This document shows positions 18,961-29,928 of a stretch of DNA of 43,895 nt, piece after piece (within the stretch, counting starts at the first letter, position 1; every line of letters begins with the position of its first letter). The notes under the pieces are model-generated. The model was not told where the DNA came from. It searched no databases and saw nothing but the letters and a program-made list of their open reading frames with translations. Origin of the DNA: an uncultured Pelagibacteraceae bacterium (GTDB lineage Bacteria > Pseudomonadota > Alphaproteobacteria > Pelagibacterales > Pelagibacteraceae); contig CACBDC010000008.1 of assembly GCA_902537845.1 (NCBI GenBank), forward strand, positions 1 through 43,895, written 5' to 3'. The position numbers were made by a program, and so were the translations under genes.

Positions 18961-21032
18961 TGTTTAAAATACATAAAGAAGAATTAGAAATTAATGGTAA
19001 GAAATTAACTTTAGAAACCGGTAAAATAGCTAGACAGGCAGATGGAGCAATAATAGCTTCCCTAGGGGAGACAGTGGTTATTGCAACAGCTGTTGGTGCA
19101 AAAAAATTAAACGAGGGACAGGATTACTTTCCGTTATCTGTAAATTACCAAGAGAAATATTATGCAGCTGGTAAAATCCCGGGTGGATACTTTAAAAGAG
19201 AAGCAAGACCTACCGAAGCTGAAACTTTAATTTCAAGACTGATTGATAGACCAATAAGACCTTTATTCCCCTCAAGCTTTATGAATGAAGTTCAATTATT
19301 ACCAACTGTTTTGTCTTACGACGGTGAAAATCAACCTGATATATTATCTATTATTGCATCTTCAGCAGCGTTAGCAATATCAGGATTACCTTTTCAGGGT
19401 CCAATAGGGGCTAGCAGAGTAGGATTTAAAGATGGAAATTATTTATTAAATCCCTCAATAGAGGAGTTAAAAGAATCAGAATTAGATTTAGTTGTAGCTG
19501 GTACAAAGGATGCGGTTTTAATGGTTGAGTCTGAAACTTCAGGATTATCAGAAAAAATTATGCTAGATGCTGTTAAATTTGGTCATGAGAAATTCATACC
19601 AGTAATCGAAGCTATTGAAAAATTAGCAAAAAAGGTAGGTAAACCTAAATGGGAAGTTGAAGAGATCGATCATTCTGAAGTTAAACAGAAAATATCGGAT
19701 AAATTTGAAAAAGATTTAAGAAGCGCTTTTAAAGAAATAGACAAGAAAAAAAGATCTTCAGCTATTTCTGAGATAGAAACTAAATGTAAAGAAATGTTTG
19801 CAGAAGATGAAAATGTAACTGAAAATCAAGCAATGGCTCAATTAAAATCTCTTGAAAAAGATATAGTTAGGACAGCTATATTGAAAGATAAAAAAAGAAT
19901 AGACGGAAGAGGTTTAGCAGATGTTAGACAAATCAAATGTGAGGTAGGTGTCCTTCCAAGAACTCACGGATCAGCTCTTTTCACAAGGGGCGAAACACAA
20001 GCTTTAGTAGTGACAACTCTTGGAATGTCAGATGATGAACAAAGATTGGAAAGCCTTGACGGAATGCAAAGATCAAACTTTATGTTGCATTATAATTTTC
20101 CACCTTTCTCAGTGGGAGAGTGTGGAAGAATAGGAACTGGAAGAAGGGAGATTGGACACGGAAAATTAGCATGGAGAGCAATTAATTCATCGCTACCAAC
20201 AAAAGAAAACTTTCCCTACACGTTAAGAGTAGTTTCTGAAATAACAGAGTCCAATGGCTCTTCATCTATGGCTACAGTTTGTGGAACTTCTCTTTCACTA
20301 ATGGATGCTGGGGTTCCAATAAAGGAACCTGTTGCTGGGATAGCAATGGGATTAATAAAAGAGGGCAAAGATTTCTCTGTTCTATCAGATATTTTAGGTG
20401 ACGAAGACCACCTAGGAGATATGGATTTTAAAGTTGCAGGAACAAAAGATGGCATTACATCTCTTCAAATGGATATAAAAATTACAGGTATAACATTTGA
20501 AATCATGGAGAAGGCACTAGATCAGGCCAAGGGCGGAAGAGAACATATTCTTGCTGAGATGAATAAAGCTATTAAGACTTCAAGAAAAGAATTTTCGAAA
20601 CACACACCTAAAATGGAAACAATTAAAGTAGACAAAAAAGATATCGCTACTGTGATCGGTAAAGGTGGAGCAACGATTAGAGAAATTGTTGAAACTTCAG
20701 GAGCAAAAGTTGATGTCAAAGACACGGGTGAAGTAACAGTTGCAGCACCCGATGAAGCATCACGAAATAAAGCAATAGAATTTATTAAAAATTTGATAGC
20801 TAAACCTGAAATGGGAAAAATTTACAAAGGTAAAGTTGTAAAAATTATGGAGTTTGGAGCATTTGTTAATTTCTTAGGTAAACAAGATGGACTTGTACAT
20901 ATTTCTGAATTAGCTGATAAACGCGTTGCAAAAGTTGGCGACGTAGTGAAAGAAGGTGATGAGGTTTCTGTTAAAGTCGTTGGATTTGACAGAGGAAAAG
21001 TAAAATTATCAATGAAGCAAGCCTCAGCTTAA
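18960..21032 (+). CDS. pnp: Polynucleotide phosphorylase
   Basis: A 690-residue PNPase with two RNase PH-like domains (first about 1-140, second about 310-540, with FFxFPPFS-type [24 protein letters not shown]), then KH ([22 protein letters not shown]) and S1 ([28 protein letters not shown]). It degrades RNA 3'-to-5' using phosphate. Length and domain order are standard. The start overlaps the rpsO stop by one base, and the 3' end overlaps the converging fabI stop by 4 bp, leaving no intergenic terminator. Confidence 0.98.
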   Translation: MFKIHKEELEINGKKLTLETGKIARQADGAIIASLGETVVIATAVGAKKLNEGQDYFPLSVNYQEKYYAAGKIPGGYFKREARPTEAETLISRLIDRPIRPLFPSSFMNEVQLLPTVLSYDGENQPDILSIIASSAALAISGLPFQGPIGASRVGFKDGNYLLNPSIEELKESELDLVVAGTKDAVLMVESETSGLSEKIMLDAVKFGHEKFIPVIEAIEKLAKKVGKPKWEVEEIDHSEVKQKISDKFEKDLRSAFKEIDKKKRSSAISEIETKCKEMFAEDENVTENQAMAQLKSLEKDIVRTAILKDKKRIDGRGLADVRQIKCEVGVLPRTHGSALFTRGETQALVVTTLGMSDDEQRLESLDGMQRSNFMLHYNFPPFSVGECGRIGTGRREIGHGKLAWRAINSSLPTKENFPYTLRVVSEITESNGSSSMATVCGTSLSLMDAGVPIKEPVAGIAMGLIKEGKDFSVLSDILGDEDHLGDMDFKVAGTKDGITSLQMDIKITGITFEIMEKALDQAKGGREHILAEMNKAIKTSRKEFSKHTPKMETIKVDKKDIATVIGKGGATIREIVETSGAKVDVKDTGEVTVAAPDEASRNKAIEFIKNLIAKPEMGKIYKGKVVKIMEFGAFVNFLGKQDGLVHISELADKRVAKVGDVVKEGDEVSVKVVGFDRGKVKLSMKQASA

Positions 21033-21814
21033 GTAATGTTTTTAGGATCGGGCATTCCAACTTTATTGTATCCAGCATCAACGTAGTGAATTTCACCAGT
21101 AACACCAGATGCAAGATTACTTAGTAAGTATAAAGCAGAATTTCCAACATCATGAATATCTACGTTTCTTTTTAAAAAGGAATGATCCTCGTTCCATTTG
21201 TATAAAAATTTCGCATCACCTATTGCTGATGCTGCTAAAGTTTTAATTGGACCAGCACTTATAGCATTTACTCTTATTTTCTTTCGACCAAGATCTCTTG
21301 CTAAATATTTTACACTGGCCTCTAATGCAGATTTGCAAACTCCCATTACATTATAGTTAGGAATAGCTTTAGTAGACTCATAAGTAAGAGTTAACAAACT
21401 TCCTCCCTCTTTCATTACTTGAGATGCTTCTTTAGAAACTTCTGTAAACGAAAAACATGATATCAGCATACTTCTAAGAAAATTTTCCCTTGTAGTATTT
21501 AAATATTCTCCTGATAATTCTGATTTGTCAGAGAAAGCTACTGCGTGGACCACAAAATCTATTTCACCCCATTTTGTTTTAATATCCTGAAAAAGTTTTA
21601 TAATTTCTTCTTTCTTTTCTACATCACAACTAAAAGTAACCTTTGAATTTAACTTTTCTGCTAAAGGTATTACTCTTTTTTTTAAAGCATCACCGAGATA
21701 CGTAAAAGCTAACTCCGCGCCAGCCTCTGCAAGTTTTTGTGAAATTCCCCAAGCAATAGATCTTTCATTGGCTACTCCCATAATTAATCCTTTTTTGCCC
21801 TTCATCAAACTCAT
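21029..21814 (-). CDS. fabI: Enoyl-[acyl-carrier-protein] reductase (NADH)
   Basis: A 261-residue short-chain reductase of the FabI group. The cofactor site is [20 protein letters not shown] (11-30), and the active site Tyr154-x6-Lys161 is in [20 protein letters not shown], with a further Tyr145. It carries out the last reduction in each fatty-acid elongation cycle. The stretch between Tyr145 and Tyr154 looks one residue shorter than in E. coli. It is the last gene of fabA-fabB-fabI, 2 bp after fabB, and its end overlaps pnp by 4 bp. Confidence 0.96.
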   Translation of the reverse strand: MSLMKGKKGLIMGVANERSIAWGISQKLAEAGAELAFTYLGDALKKRVIPLAEKLNSKVTFSCDVEKKEEIIKLFQDIKTKWGEIDFVVHAVAFSDKSELSGEYLNTTRENFLRSMLISCFSFTEVSKEASQVMKEGGSLLTLTYESTKAIPNYNVMGVCKSALEASVKYLARDLGRKKIRVNAISAGPIKTLAASAIGDAKFLYKWNEDHSFLKRNVDIHDVGNSALYLLSNLASGVTGEIHYVDAGYNKVGMPDPKNIT

Positions 21815-21816
21815 AA

Positions 21817-23028
21817 TTAAACCTTTTCAAAAATTAAAGCAGCGTTAGTTCCACCAAAACCAAAACTATTTGACATAACTGTATCAAGCGAAACTCCTTT
21901 TTCAGTTTTAGTAACTATAGGAAATTTTTTAGCTTCATCGTCCATCTCATTAATGTTTGCTGAACCAGCAATAAAATTATTTTTCATCATGATTAAACAA
22001 TAAATAGCCTCATGCACTGATGCAGCTCCTAATGGATGTCCTGATAATGATTTAGTTGAACTAATCTTAGGAATATTATCTCCAAATGTATCTTTTACTG
22101 CTTTTAATTCAGTAATATCTCCTACAGGTGTAGAGGTACCATGAGTGTTTATATAATTAATTTTATTTTTAGATGTGGCCATAGCCATTTTCATACATCT
22201 AACGGCTCCCTCTCCAGAAGGCGCTACCATATCATAACCGTCCGAAGTTGCTCCATATCCAGTAAGCTCAGCGTAAATTTTGGCTCCTCGTGCTTTCGCG
22301 TGTTCATATTCCTCTAGAACTAAAACACCAGCCCCACCAGCAATTACAAAACCATCTCTAGTTTTATCGTAAGCTCTAGAGGCAGTCTCTGGCTTATCGT
22401 TGTATTTAGAAGATAATGCCGTCATCGCATCAAACATGGCAGTCATTGCCCAATGTATCTCCTCACTCCCTCCTGCAAATACAACATCTTGTTTTCCAAT
22501 CTGTATTAGCTCCATAGAATTTCCAATACAGTGTCCACTTGTTGCGCAAGCAGAACTCATAGTGTAATTAGTCCCCTTTATTTTGAATGGAACAGCTAGT
22601 GTTGCGGAAGCTGTACTACCCATTGTTCTTGGAACAATAAATGGTCCCATTAATTTGGGAGTTTTTGCCCTAGTTTTGTCAGCAGCAAGAATTACATTCT
22701 CAATTGAAGGACCACCTGAACCCATTATAATACCAGTTTTGAAGTTACTTACTTCTTTTTCCTCCAAACCTGAGTCCTTGATAGCCTCTTTCATTGCAAT
22801 ATAATTGTAAGCGGAACCAGATCCCATAAATCTAATAGTTTTTCTATCCACAAAATCTGAAAGTTTTATATTAGGTTTGCCGTGAACATGACTTTTTAGA
22901 TTATGCTCTTTGTACTCCTCTGCGTATGATATTCCAGATTTTGAATTTAATAATGATTGGTGAACTTCCTCTTGATTGTTGCCGAGACATGAAACTATCC
23001 CAAGGCCTGTGATTACAACTCGTCTCAT
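21817..23028 (-). CDS. fabB: 3-oxoacyl-[acyl-carrier-protein] synthase I
   Basis: A 403-residue condensing enzyme. The Cys-His-His triad is Cys161 in [12 protein letters not shown], His296 in [11 protein letters not shown] and His331 in [13 protein letters not shown]. Beside fabA it is expected to be FabB, which elongates the cis-3 unsaturated intermediate made by FabA, giving anaerobic unsaturated fatty acid synthesis. The assignment as FabB rather than FabF rests on this context and on the [10 protein letters not shown] segment. Its start overlaps the fabA stop by 4 bp, implying coupled translation. Confidence 0.95.
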   Translation of the reverse strand: MRRVVITGLGIVSCLGNNQEEVHQSLLNSKSGISYAEEYKEHNLKSHVHGKPNIKLSDFVDRKTIRFMGSGSAYNYIAMKEAIKDSGLEEKEVSNFKTGIIMGSGGPSIENVILAADKTRAKTPKLMGPFIVPRTMGSTASATLAVPFKIKGTNYTMSSACATSGHCIGNSMELIQIGKQDVVFAGGSEEIHWAMTAMFDAMTALSSKYNDKPETASRAYDKTRDGFVIAGGAGVLVLEEYEHAKARGAKIYAELTGYGATSDGYDMVAPSGEGAVRCMKMAMATSKNKINYINTHGTSTPVGDITELKAVKDTFGDNIPKISSTKSLSGHPLGAASVHEAIYCLIMMKNNFIAGSANINEMDDEAKKFPIVTKTEKGVSLDTVMSNSFGFGGTNAALIFEKV

Positions 23029-23528
23029 GATTTAAATAAACCTACTTTCAAATTTTCAGCACGATAAATAATTTTACCATCAGCACTAAGTATTCCATTT
23101 GCTAAGCCAACAGTGGTGCCCTCTTTTTTAAGAACTCTTTTCATATTAATTTCATATGTTGCCATTTTAACATTTTTAAGTACTTCACCAGTAAATTTCA
23201 CTGAGTTTACACCCAATGCCCTTCCTTTACCAGGTTCACCTGTCCATCCTAAAAAGAAACCAACAAGTTGCCACATTGCATCTAATCCGAGGCAACCAGG
23301 CATTACAGGATCACCTTGAAAATGACAGTCAAAAAACCATAAATTATCCTTTATATCAAGCTCAGCCTTTATAAAACCTTTTTTAAATTCACCGCTATTA
23401 TTATCTATTTTTGTAATTCGATCGAACATTAACATTGGCGGAAGAGGTAATTTAGCGTTTCCTTCCCCAAACAGATTGCCTTTGCCACAAGCAATCAACT
23501 CTTCGTATGAGAAACTATTTTTTTGCAT
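23025..23528 (-). CDS. fabA: 3-hydroxydecanoyl-ACP dehydratase/isomerase
   Basis: A 167-residue hot-dog-fold enzyme with the FabA active site: His69 in [21 protein letters not shown] and Asp83. It dehydrates 3-hydroxydecanoyl-ACP and isomerises the product to the cis-3 form, the entry to unsaturated fatty acids. It is the first gene of a leftward fabA-fabB-fabI operon and is divergent from irr over an 80-bp spacer, an arrangement widely kept in alphaproteobacteria. The Irr-like operator found at 23581-23597 in that spacer could also touch its promoter (inference). Confidence 0.97.
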   Translation of the reverse strand: MQKNSFSYEELIACGKGNLFGEGNAKLPLPPMLMFDRITKIDNNSGEFKKGFIKAELDIKDNLWFFDCHFQGDPVMPGCLGLDAMWQLVGFFLGWTGEPGKGRALGVNSVKFTGEVLKNVKMATYEINMKRVLKKEGTTVGLANGILSADGKIIYRAENLKVGLFKS

Positions 23529-23547
23529 AATTTGAAATTTGTTTTAC

Positions 23548-23575
23548 TTGATTTAAATAAGTAATGATATATATT
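23548..23575 (+). promoter_or_regulatory. Candidate irr promoter
   Basis: TTGATT at 23548-23553 and TATATT at 23570-23575 are separated by 16 bp. Transcription would begin near 23582, inside the iron-control-element-like palindrome at 23581-23597, a layout typical of repression. Other -10-like hexamers exist in this AT-rich spacer, so the call is tentative. Confidence 0.35.
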
Positions 23576-23580
23576 TTCTC

Positions 23581-23597
23581 TTTAGAATAATTATAAA
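23581..23597. promoter_or_regulatory. Iron control element (ICE)-like operator before irr
   Basis: TTTAGAA-TAA-TTATAAA matches the known Irr-binding ICE consensus TTTAGAA-N3-TTCTAAA at 13 of 14 positions. It ends 11 bp before the irr ATG. An almost identical site (one spacer base different, same single mismatch) lies before katG. Irr autoregulation is the simplest reading. Confidence 0.65.
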
Positions 23598-23608
23598 CTG
23601 CAGAAAAT

Positions 23609-24025
23609 ATGGTAAAAAAATTAAGTATTTTAAATAAATTAAGATCATCCAATCTAAGACCTACGAAACAAAGGGTAGAAATTGCAAAATTTTTGTTTGA
23701 AAGAGAAAAAACATTTCACTTTACAATAGAAAGTCTAGCTAAATCTATGGCAAAAAAAACGTCCAAAGAATTTGCGCTTGCAACAATTTATAATACTGTT
23801 GAAGCTTTTAAGAAAGCTGGTCATTTAAGCGAGGTACATTTAAAAGGTAAAAACAATAGAACTTACTTTGATACAAATATTTCTAATCATCATCACTTTT
23901 ATGATAATGAAACTTCCGAGTTAATTGACATCAGTGAAAATCAGATAAAATTTGAAAAAATTCCTAATGCACCAAATGGAAAAAAAATTGCAAACGTAGA
24001 GGTAATAATAAATTTAAAAGATTGA
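23609..24025 (+). CDS. irr: Irr-type iron response regulator (Fur family)
   Basis: A 138-residue Fur-family protein: winged helix (LRPTKQRVEIAKFLF, EFALATIYNTVEAFKKAGHL) and a metal/heme domain with the HHH motif at 94-96 (ISNHHHFYDN), the hallmark of Irr. The N-terminal heme regulatory motif GCPWH found in Bradyrhizobium Irr is absent, as in many other Irr proteins. Irr reads cellular heme status and represses or activates iron-linked genes. Two facts support the name: the divergent fabA neighbour, and ICE-like sites before irr itself and before katG. No Shine-Dalgarno sequence is evident, since the operator nearly abuts the ATG. Confidence 0.9.
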   Translation: MVKKLSILNKLRSSNLRPTKQRVEIAKFLFEREKTFHFTIESLAKSMAKKTSKEFALATIYNTVEAFKKAGHLSEVHLKGKNNRTYFDTNISNHHHFYDNETSELIDISENQIKFEKIPNAPNGKKIANVEVIINLKD

Positions 24026-24046
24026 CATTTTGTCACTTGGATTTAA

Positions 24047-24049
<3 letters not shown>
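24022..24049 (+). promoter_or_regulatory. Candidate katG promoter with embedded palindrome
   Basis: A consensus -35 TTGACA at 24022-24027, overlapping the irr stop codon, is followed after 16 bp by a weak -10 TAATTT at 24044-24049. The -35 is part of a 13-bp palindrome TGACA-TTT-TGTCA at 24023-24035. The predicted transcription start falls in the adjoining ICE-like site. Confidence 0.4.
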
Positions 24050-26245
<2,196 letters not shown>

Positions 26246-26246
<1 letters not shown>

Positions 26247-26848
26247 TGAATGAGCAAATTGGTTCAGACTTTTATAAAGTTCCAAACATTACTTTTGATA
26301 TCAAAAAATTAAGAGCAGACCTTGATATAGTTCTTAAAAATAAAAAATTTGATACATTAGGAATTACAAATTTTGCTGCCATTCCAATCAATAGAGTTCC
26401 AGGAGATGCAGACTCGATCAAAGGGCACAATGTGAGAGGTGAGTATTGGACATTTCCTGATGAGTCTGGAAAAGAGGTCAAAAGAGATAAGTCAATAGAT
26501 GAGTCAAAATATACAGAGATTGTACCTGAATTTAAAAACACATATTTTGAGGAAGTCTATAACTTATTAAGAGAAAGATTTAAACTTGGTAGAGTAAGAA
26601 TTTTATTAAAAGAGCCTAGATCGACACTAAGTTGGCACAGAGACCCAGAACCAAGACTTCATATTCCGATAATAACAAATCCTGGGTGCAAAATGGTCAT
26701 AGAAGATGTTGCAAAACATATGCCGGCAGATGGATCTGCAACTATTACAAACAACACGAAATACCATAATTTTTTTAATGGAGGTGAGCAAGATAGAATT
26801 CATTTAGTGGCTTGCGTTTTAGAAAATCCCTTTAATAAAACTAATTAG
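26246..26848 (+). CDS. Aspartyl/asparaginyl beta-hydroxylase-like 2-oxoglutarate oxygenase
   Basis: A 200-residue protein whose C-terminal half matches the Asp/Asn beta-hydroxylase-like fold: SWHRDPEPRLHIPIITNPGC (129-148) offers His131 and Asp133 as iron ligands, KYHNFFNGG offers His174, and Arg184 in DRIHLV is the likely 2-oxoglutarate contact. The N-terminal 110 residues are not recognised. The family hydroxylates peptide or small-molecule substrates using Fe(II), O2 and 2-oxoglutarate; the substrate here is unknown. Its ATG overlaps the katG TAA (TAATG), so it is almost certainly translated from the katG message. That coupling suggests a role in the peroxide or iron response (inference). 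Confidence 0.78.
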
Positions 26849-26860
26849 AACAAGAAAAAC

Positions 26861-27082
26861 ATGACAGAGTTTAGTAGAGGAATTTTTAAAGTTATAGCTA
26901 GCACTAGTGCAGGAAGAGCATTAGTCTATACAATTGGGCACGTCTGTATAGCAATGACAGTTGTTTCAGTTCTAACAGGCGCAAGTTTGTGGGAAGCAGG
27001 ACTAGTAGCTCTAGTAGAACCTACAATTAATGGAGTATGGTATTATTTATTGGATAAAATATGGTCCAGGTATATAAAATAA
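26861..27082 (+). CDS. Small DUF2061-like membrane protein
   Basis: A 73-residue protein with two hydrophobic segments (about 20-40 and 46-62) and the pattern SxxRALVYTIGHV...GASLWEAGLVALVEPTINGVWYYLLDKIW that is typical of DUF2061 proteins. Function of the family is unknown. It starts 12 bp after the oxygenase-like gene and probably ends the katG operon. The convergent SH3 gene starts its stop codon 5 bp further on. Confidence 0.75.
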   Translation: MTEFSRGIFKVIASTSAGRALVYTIGHVCIAMTVVSVLTGASLWEAGLVALVEPTINGVWYYLLDKIWSRYIK

Positions 27083-27087
27083 AATTT

Positions 27088-27531
27088 TTATAATAATCCC
27101 CACAGACTTTCTTTTTTAACCCAACCTTTAAATTTATCTACAGTTATACTACACCAATCATTTTTACATTTTTTAATTTTACACAAACGGCCTTTTTTCA
27201 GAATTACTTTTGGAGATGAATAAATAGAAGGCTTATTAAAGACTAAGACATTATCATCAATTGTTATAGCTGCCTTTTTTTTTGATAACTGCGAAATATG
27301 AATCCAACCAGTATTATTTTCATGATCTCTTATCTTTCTAAAATTATCCGAACTATCTTGAATTAGAACAGGAAGAAACTTTTTTTTGTAGAAAATTTTA
27401 ACAGGATAATCAAACGATGGTCCTTGACGCAAATTTACTTTTTCATTTCTTAGAGTGAGAAAGTATTCTTCTTTTGCATGTAAATCATTAAATAAAAAAA
27501 AAATTATAAATAAAAAACTTAATTTTTGCAT
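27088..27531 (-). CDS. Exported SH3-domain protein
   Basis: A 147-residue protein with a clear signal peptide (MQKLSFLFIIFFLFNDLHA, cleavage likely after residue 19) followed by two bacterial SH3-like repeats: NLRQGPSFDYPV...GWIHISQLS and VFNKPSIYSSPKVILKKGRLCKIKKC...GWVKKESLWG. Such proteins usually bind cell-wall peptides in the periplasm. Two cysteines in the second repeat (CKIKKCKNDWC region) could form a disulfide. The gene overlaps the start of its 5' neighbour's stop region by 13 bp and is the last of a leftward row with moeB-like, dut, coaBC, ubiB and ubiE. No specific partner can be named. Confidence 0.8.
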   Translation of the reverse strand: MQKLSFLFIIFFLFNDLHAKEEYFLTLRNEKVNLRQGPSFDYPVKIFYKKKFLPVLIQDSSDNFRKIRDHENNTGWIHISQLSKKKAAITIDDNVLVFNKPSIYSSPKVILKKGRLCKIKKCKNDWCSITVDKFKGWVKKESLWGLL

Positions 27532-28268
27532 TTATTAATACAATCCTTATCTATACTAATTTTTACTTTTCTTAAGCTCATTCTCAGTGAATTAAAAATC
27601 AACATATTGGAACTTAAATCGTTTTTTAAATTTAAAATTGTTTTTAAAACTTCATTTGCTTGAATAGACCCCATAATACCAGCAACTGGTGAAAAAATAC
27701 CATCAGTTTCACAATTATTTTCCTCAATTGGCTGTTCAGGCATAAAGCACCTATAACATGGTCCTTTCTTTTTAAAATTGAATTTAAAAAGATGTCCATC
27801 AAAACGACTAATCGCAGCGGATACTAAGATTTTTTTATTTTGCTTACAAAAATCATTTATTAAATATCTTGTCTCATAGTTATCTGTGCCATCACAGATG
27901 ATTTCAAAATCTTTGAATATAGACTTAATATTTCTGGAGTTAACTTTTGATTTGAGAGTTTTAATTTTTATATTTTTATAAATTTGAGCCACTTTTTTTT
28001 TAGCTTGTAAAACTTTGTATTTATTTAAATCACCATTATTAAATAGTATTTGTCTATTTAAATTACCTAACTCAACTTTATCATGGTCTACTATACATAT
28101 GTTCCCAATGCCTGATGCTGCTAGATAAGAAACTAATGGGCAACCCAAGCCACCTAATCCTACAATTAGAATTTTTGCTTTTTTTATTTTTTTTTGACCA
28201 GAGAATCCAATTTTTTTTAAAATAATTTGTTTCTCAAATCTCTTGAATTCTTTAAAATCTAAATTCAT
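27519..28268 (-). CDS. E1-like adenylyltransferase (MoeB/ThiF/HesA family)
   Basis: A 249-residue enzyme with nucleotide-binding GLGGLG at 37-42, the Mg/ATP segment NLNRQILFNNGDLNKYK, ICDGTDNYETRYLINDFC (124-141) and a structural zinc set Cys171/Cys174 (CYRC) with Cys243/Cys247 near the end. These proteins adenylate the C-terminal glycine of ubiquitin-like sulfur carriers (MoaD in molybdopterin, ThiS in thiamin synthesis). No carrier gene is in the window, so MoeB and ThiF cannot be told apart. There is no rhodanese domain. It lies 3 bp from dut and overlaps the SH3 gene by 13 bp. Confidence 0.88.
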   Translation of the reverse strand: MNLDFKEFKRFEKQIILKKIGFSGQKKIKKAKILIVGLGGLGCPLVSYLAASGIGNICIVDHDKVELGNLNRQILFNNGDLNKYKVLQAKKKVAQIYKNIKIKTLKSKVNSRNIKSIFKDFEIICDGTDNYETRYLINDFCKQNKKILVSAAISRFDGHLFKFNFKKKGPCYRCFMPEQPIEENNCETDGIFSPVAGIMGSIQANEVLKTILNLKNDLSSNMLIFNSLRMSLRKVKISIDKDCINKCKN

Positions 28269-28271
28269 CTA

Positions 28272-28715
28272 TTATTTAGTTCCAGTTGAACCGAATCCAC
28301 CAGAACCACGTTTTGTGCCTTCAAGTATTTTTACTTCTTTTAACTTCGCTTTAACAATAGGACATAAAACCATTTGAGCTATTCGCGCCCCGTTCTCAAT
28401 TAAAAAACTTTTACTTCCTAAATTTATCAATATTACTTTCAATTCTCCCCTAAAGTCTGAGTCTATTGTTCCAGGAGTGTTTAAAACACTAATGTTGCTC
28501 TTTGCAGCCAAACCAGATCTAGGCCTGATTTGAATTTCAAAATTTTTAGGAATAGATACTGATATTCCTGTTGGTACTATAACTGAAGCACCTGGTTTTA
28601 ATTCAATCTTTTCATTAATATTTGCAGCAAGGTCCATACCCGATGATCCATCTGTTTCATACTTAGGTAACGAGACATTATCAGATAATCGCTTAATTAA
28701 AATTTCTGTCATCAA
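28272..28715 (-). CDS. dut: Deoxyuridine 5'-triphosphate nucleotidohydrolase
   Basis: A 147-residue trimeric-type dUTPase. Motifs are present in order: GSSGMDLAA (1), RPRSGLAAKS (2), NTPGTIDSDFRGELKVIL with the catalytic Asp (3), RIAQMVL (4) and RGSGGFGSTG (5). It hydrolyses dUTP to dUMP and keeps uracil out of DNA. The protein starts MMTEIL, so translation may begin at 28715 or 28712; either way it overlaps the end of coaBC by about 20 bp. The coaBC-dut pair is common in proteobacteria. Confidence 0.97.
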   Translation of the reverse strand: MMTEILIKRLSDNVSLPKYETDGSSGMDLAANINEKIELKPGASVIVPTGISVSIPKNFEIQIRPRSGLAAKSNISVLNTPGTIDSDFRGELKVILINLGSKSFLIENGARIAQMVLCPIVKAKLKEVKILEGTKRGSGGFGSTGTK

Positions 28716-29925
28716 GTAACTTATCTAATAAAATTTGAGCAATTTTATTAGCAATAAAACTTTTTTTATTTTTAGGAATTATTTTGATGTTTCCTTTTTG
28801 ATCTATTACTGAAACTTTATTGAAGTCAGAATTAAAACCTATTCCTTTTTTGGAAACATTATTAGCAAAAATTAAGTCACAATTTTTACTTTTCATTTTT
28901 TGCGTAGAATTTTTTATAACATTTTTAGTTTCCGCAGAAAAACCTGCAACAATATGGGGCCTATTCTTATTATTTTTTGATAAAAAATCCAAAATATCAT
29001 TATTTTTTATAAAATTTATTGATTTAAAATTGAATTCATCTTTTTTTATTTTATTTTTACTTTTTTCAGCTGGCTTAAAATCAGTCACAGCTGCTGTACA
29101 CACGGCTAAATCTACTGGCAAAGTTTTCTTTACTTCATTGAACATTTCATCTGCTGATATTATTTTTCTTACTTTAACACCCTTCGGGGAGGTCAGTTTA
29201 GACGGTCCAGTTATTAATGTTGTTTGTATACCAAGTTTATCGAGCGCAATAGCAATTTCATAACCTTGCTTACCACTTGACTCATTGGAAATATAACGTA
29301 TCGGATCGATATATTCTCGTGTTGGTCCTGCAGTTACTAAAGCTTTAAGGTTTCTACTAGCAACAAGATTCCTTTTATCAAAGTAATTTTTTAAATACGC
29401 AAAAATTTGTCTTGGACTTGACATTTTTCCTTCACCAAACTCTCCACATGCCATTTCACCTTTTTCAGGTCCTATAAATAGATAACCAAAGTCTTGTAAA
29501 ATTTTAAGATTAAACTGAGTGGCTTTATGCAACCACATTCTGACATTCATAGCTGGCACTAAAAGAATATCTTTGTCTGCAGCTAATAAAACAGTGGTAG
29601 CTAAATCTTCCGCTTTTCCAATAGAAAGTTTGCTCATAAAATTTGCAGTGGTTGGCATTACTAAAATAATATCAGCCCATCTAGAAAGAGCTATGTGATC
29701 TATCTCTGCTTCTGAATCACTATCAAATATATTTTCAAATGTTTTTGTCTTAGTTAATGTAGATAAAGATAAAGGTGTAACAAATTCTCTTCCACTTTTC
29801 GTAAGAATTGTTTTTACATCCACATCATTTTTTTTTAATAATCTGATTAAATCAAGTGATTTATAGGCAGCTATACCACCGCCTATAACAATTAAAATTT
29901 TTTTATTTTTTAACGTCATTATCAT
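28693..29925 (-). CDS. coaBC: Bifunctional phosphopantothenoylcysteine decarboxylase/synthetase
   Basis: A 410-residue two-domain enzyme of coenzyme A synthesis. The flavin-dependent CoaC part (about 1-185) has GGGIAAYKSLDLIR (15-28), His77, PAMNVRMW (124-131) and Cys160 in MACGEFGEGKM. The CoaB part (about 188-405) begins with ALVTAGPTREYIDPIRYISN and has the KNNDILDFL segment and KKGIGFNSDFN. It joins cysteine to 4'-phosphopantothenate and decarboxylates the product. The start could be Met1 or Met3 (29925 or 29919). It is 3 bp from ubiB. Confidence 0.97.
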   Translation of the reverse strand: MIMTLKNKKILIVIGGGIAAYKSLDLIRLLKKNDVDVKTILTKSGREFVTPLSLSTLTKTKTFENIFDSDSEAEIDHIALSRWADIILVMPTTANFMSKLSIGKAEDLATTVLLAADKDILLVPAMNVRMWLHKATQFNLKILQDFGYLFIGPEKGEMACGEFGEGKMSSPRQIFAYLKNYFDKRNLVASRNLKALVTAGPTREYIDPIRYISNESSGKQGYEIAIALDKLGIQTTLITGPSKLTSPKGVKVRKIISADEMFNEVKKTLPVDLAVCTAAVTDFKPAEKSKNKIKKDEFNFKSINFIKNNDILDFLSKNNKNRPHIVAGFSAETKNVIKNSTQKMKSKNCDLIFANNVSKKGIGFNSDFNKVSVIDQKGNIKIIPKNKKSFIANKIAQILLDKLLDDRNFN

Positions 29926-29928
29926 AGA

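Noticed and set aside
28820-29263. 147-codon open frame antisense to coaBC
   Set aside because: Phe/Leu/Ser-rich translation of the complement of a lysine-rich gene, with no recognisable motif.
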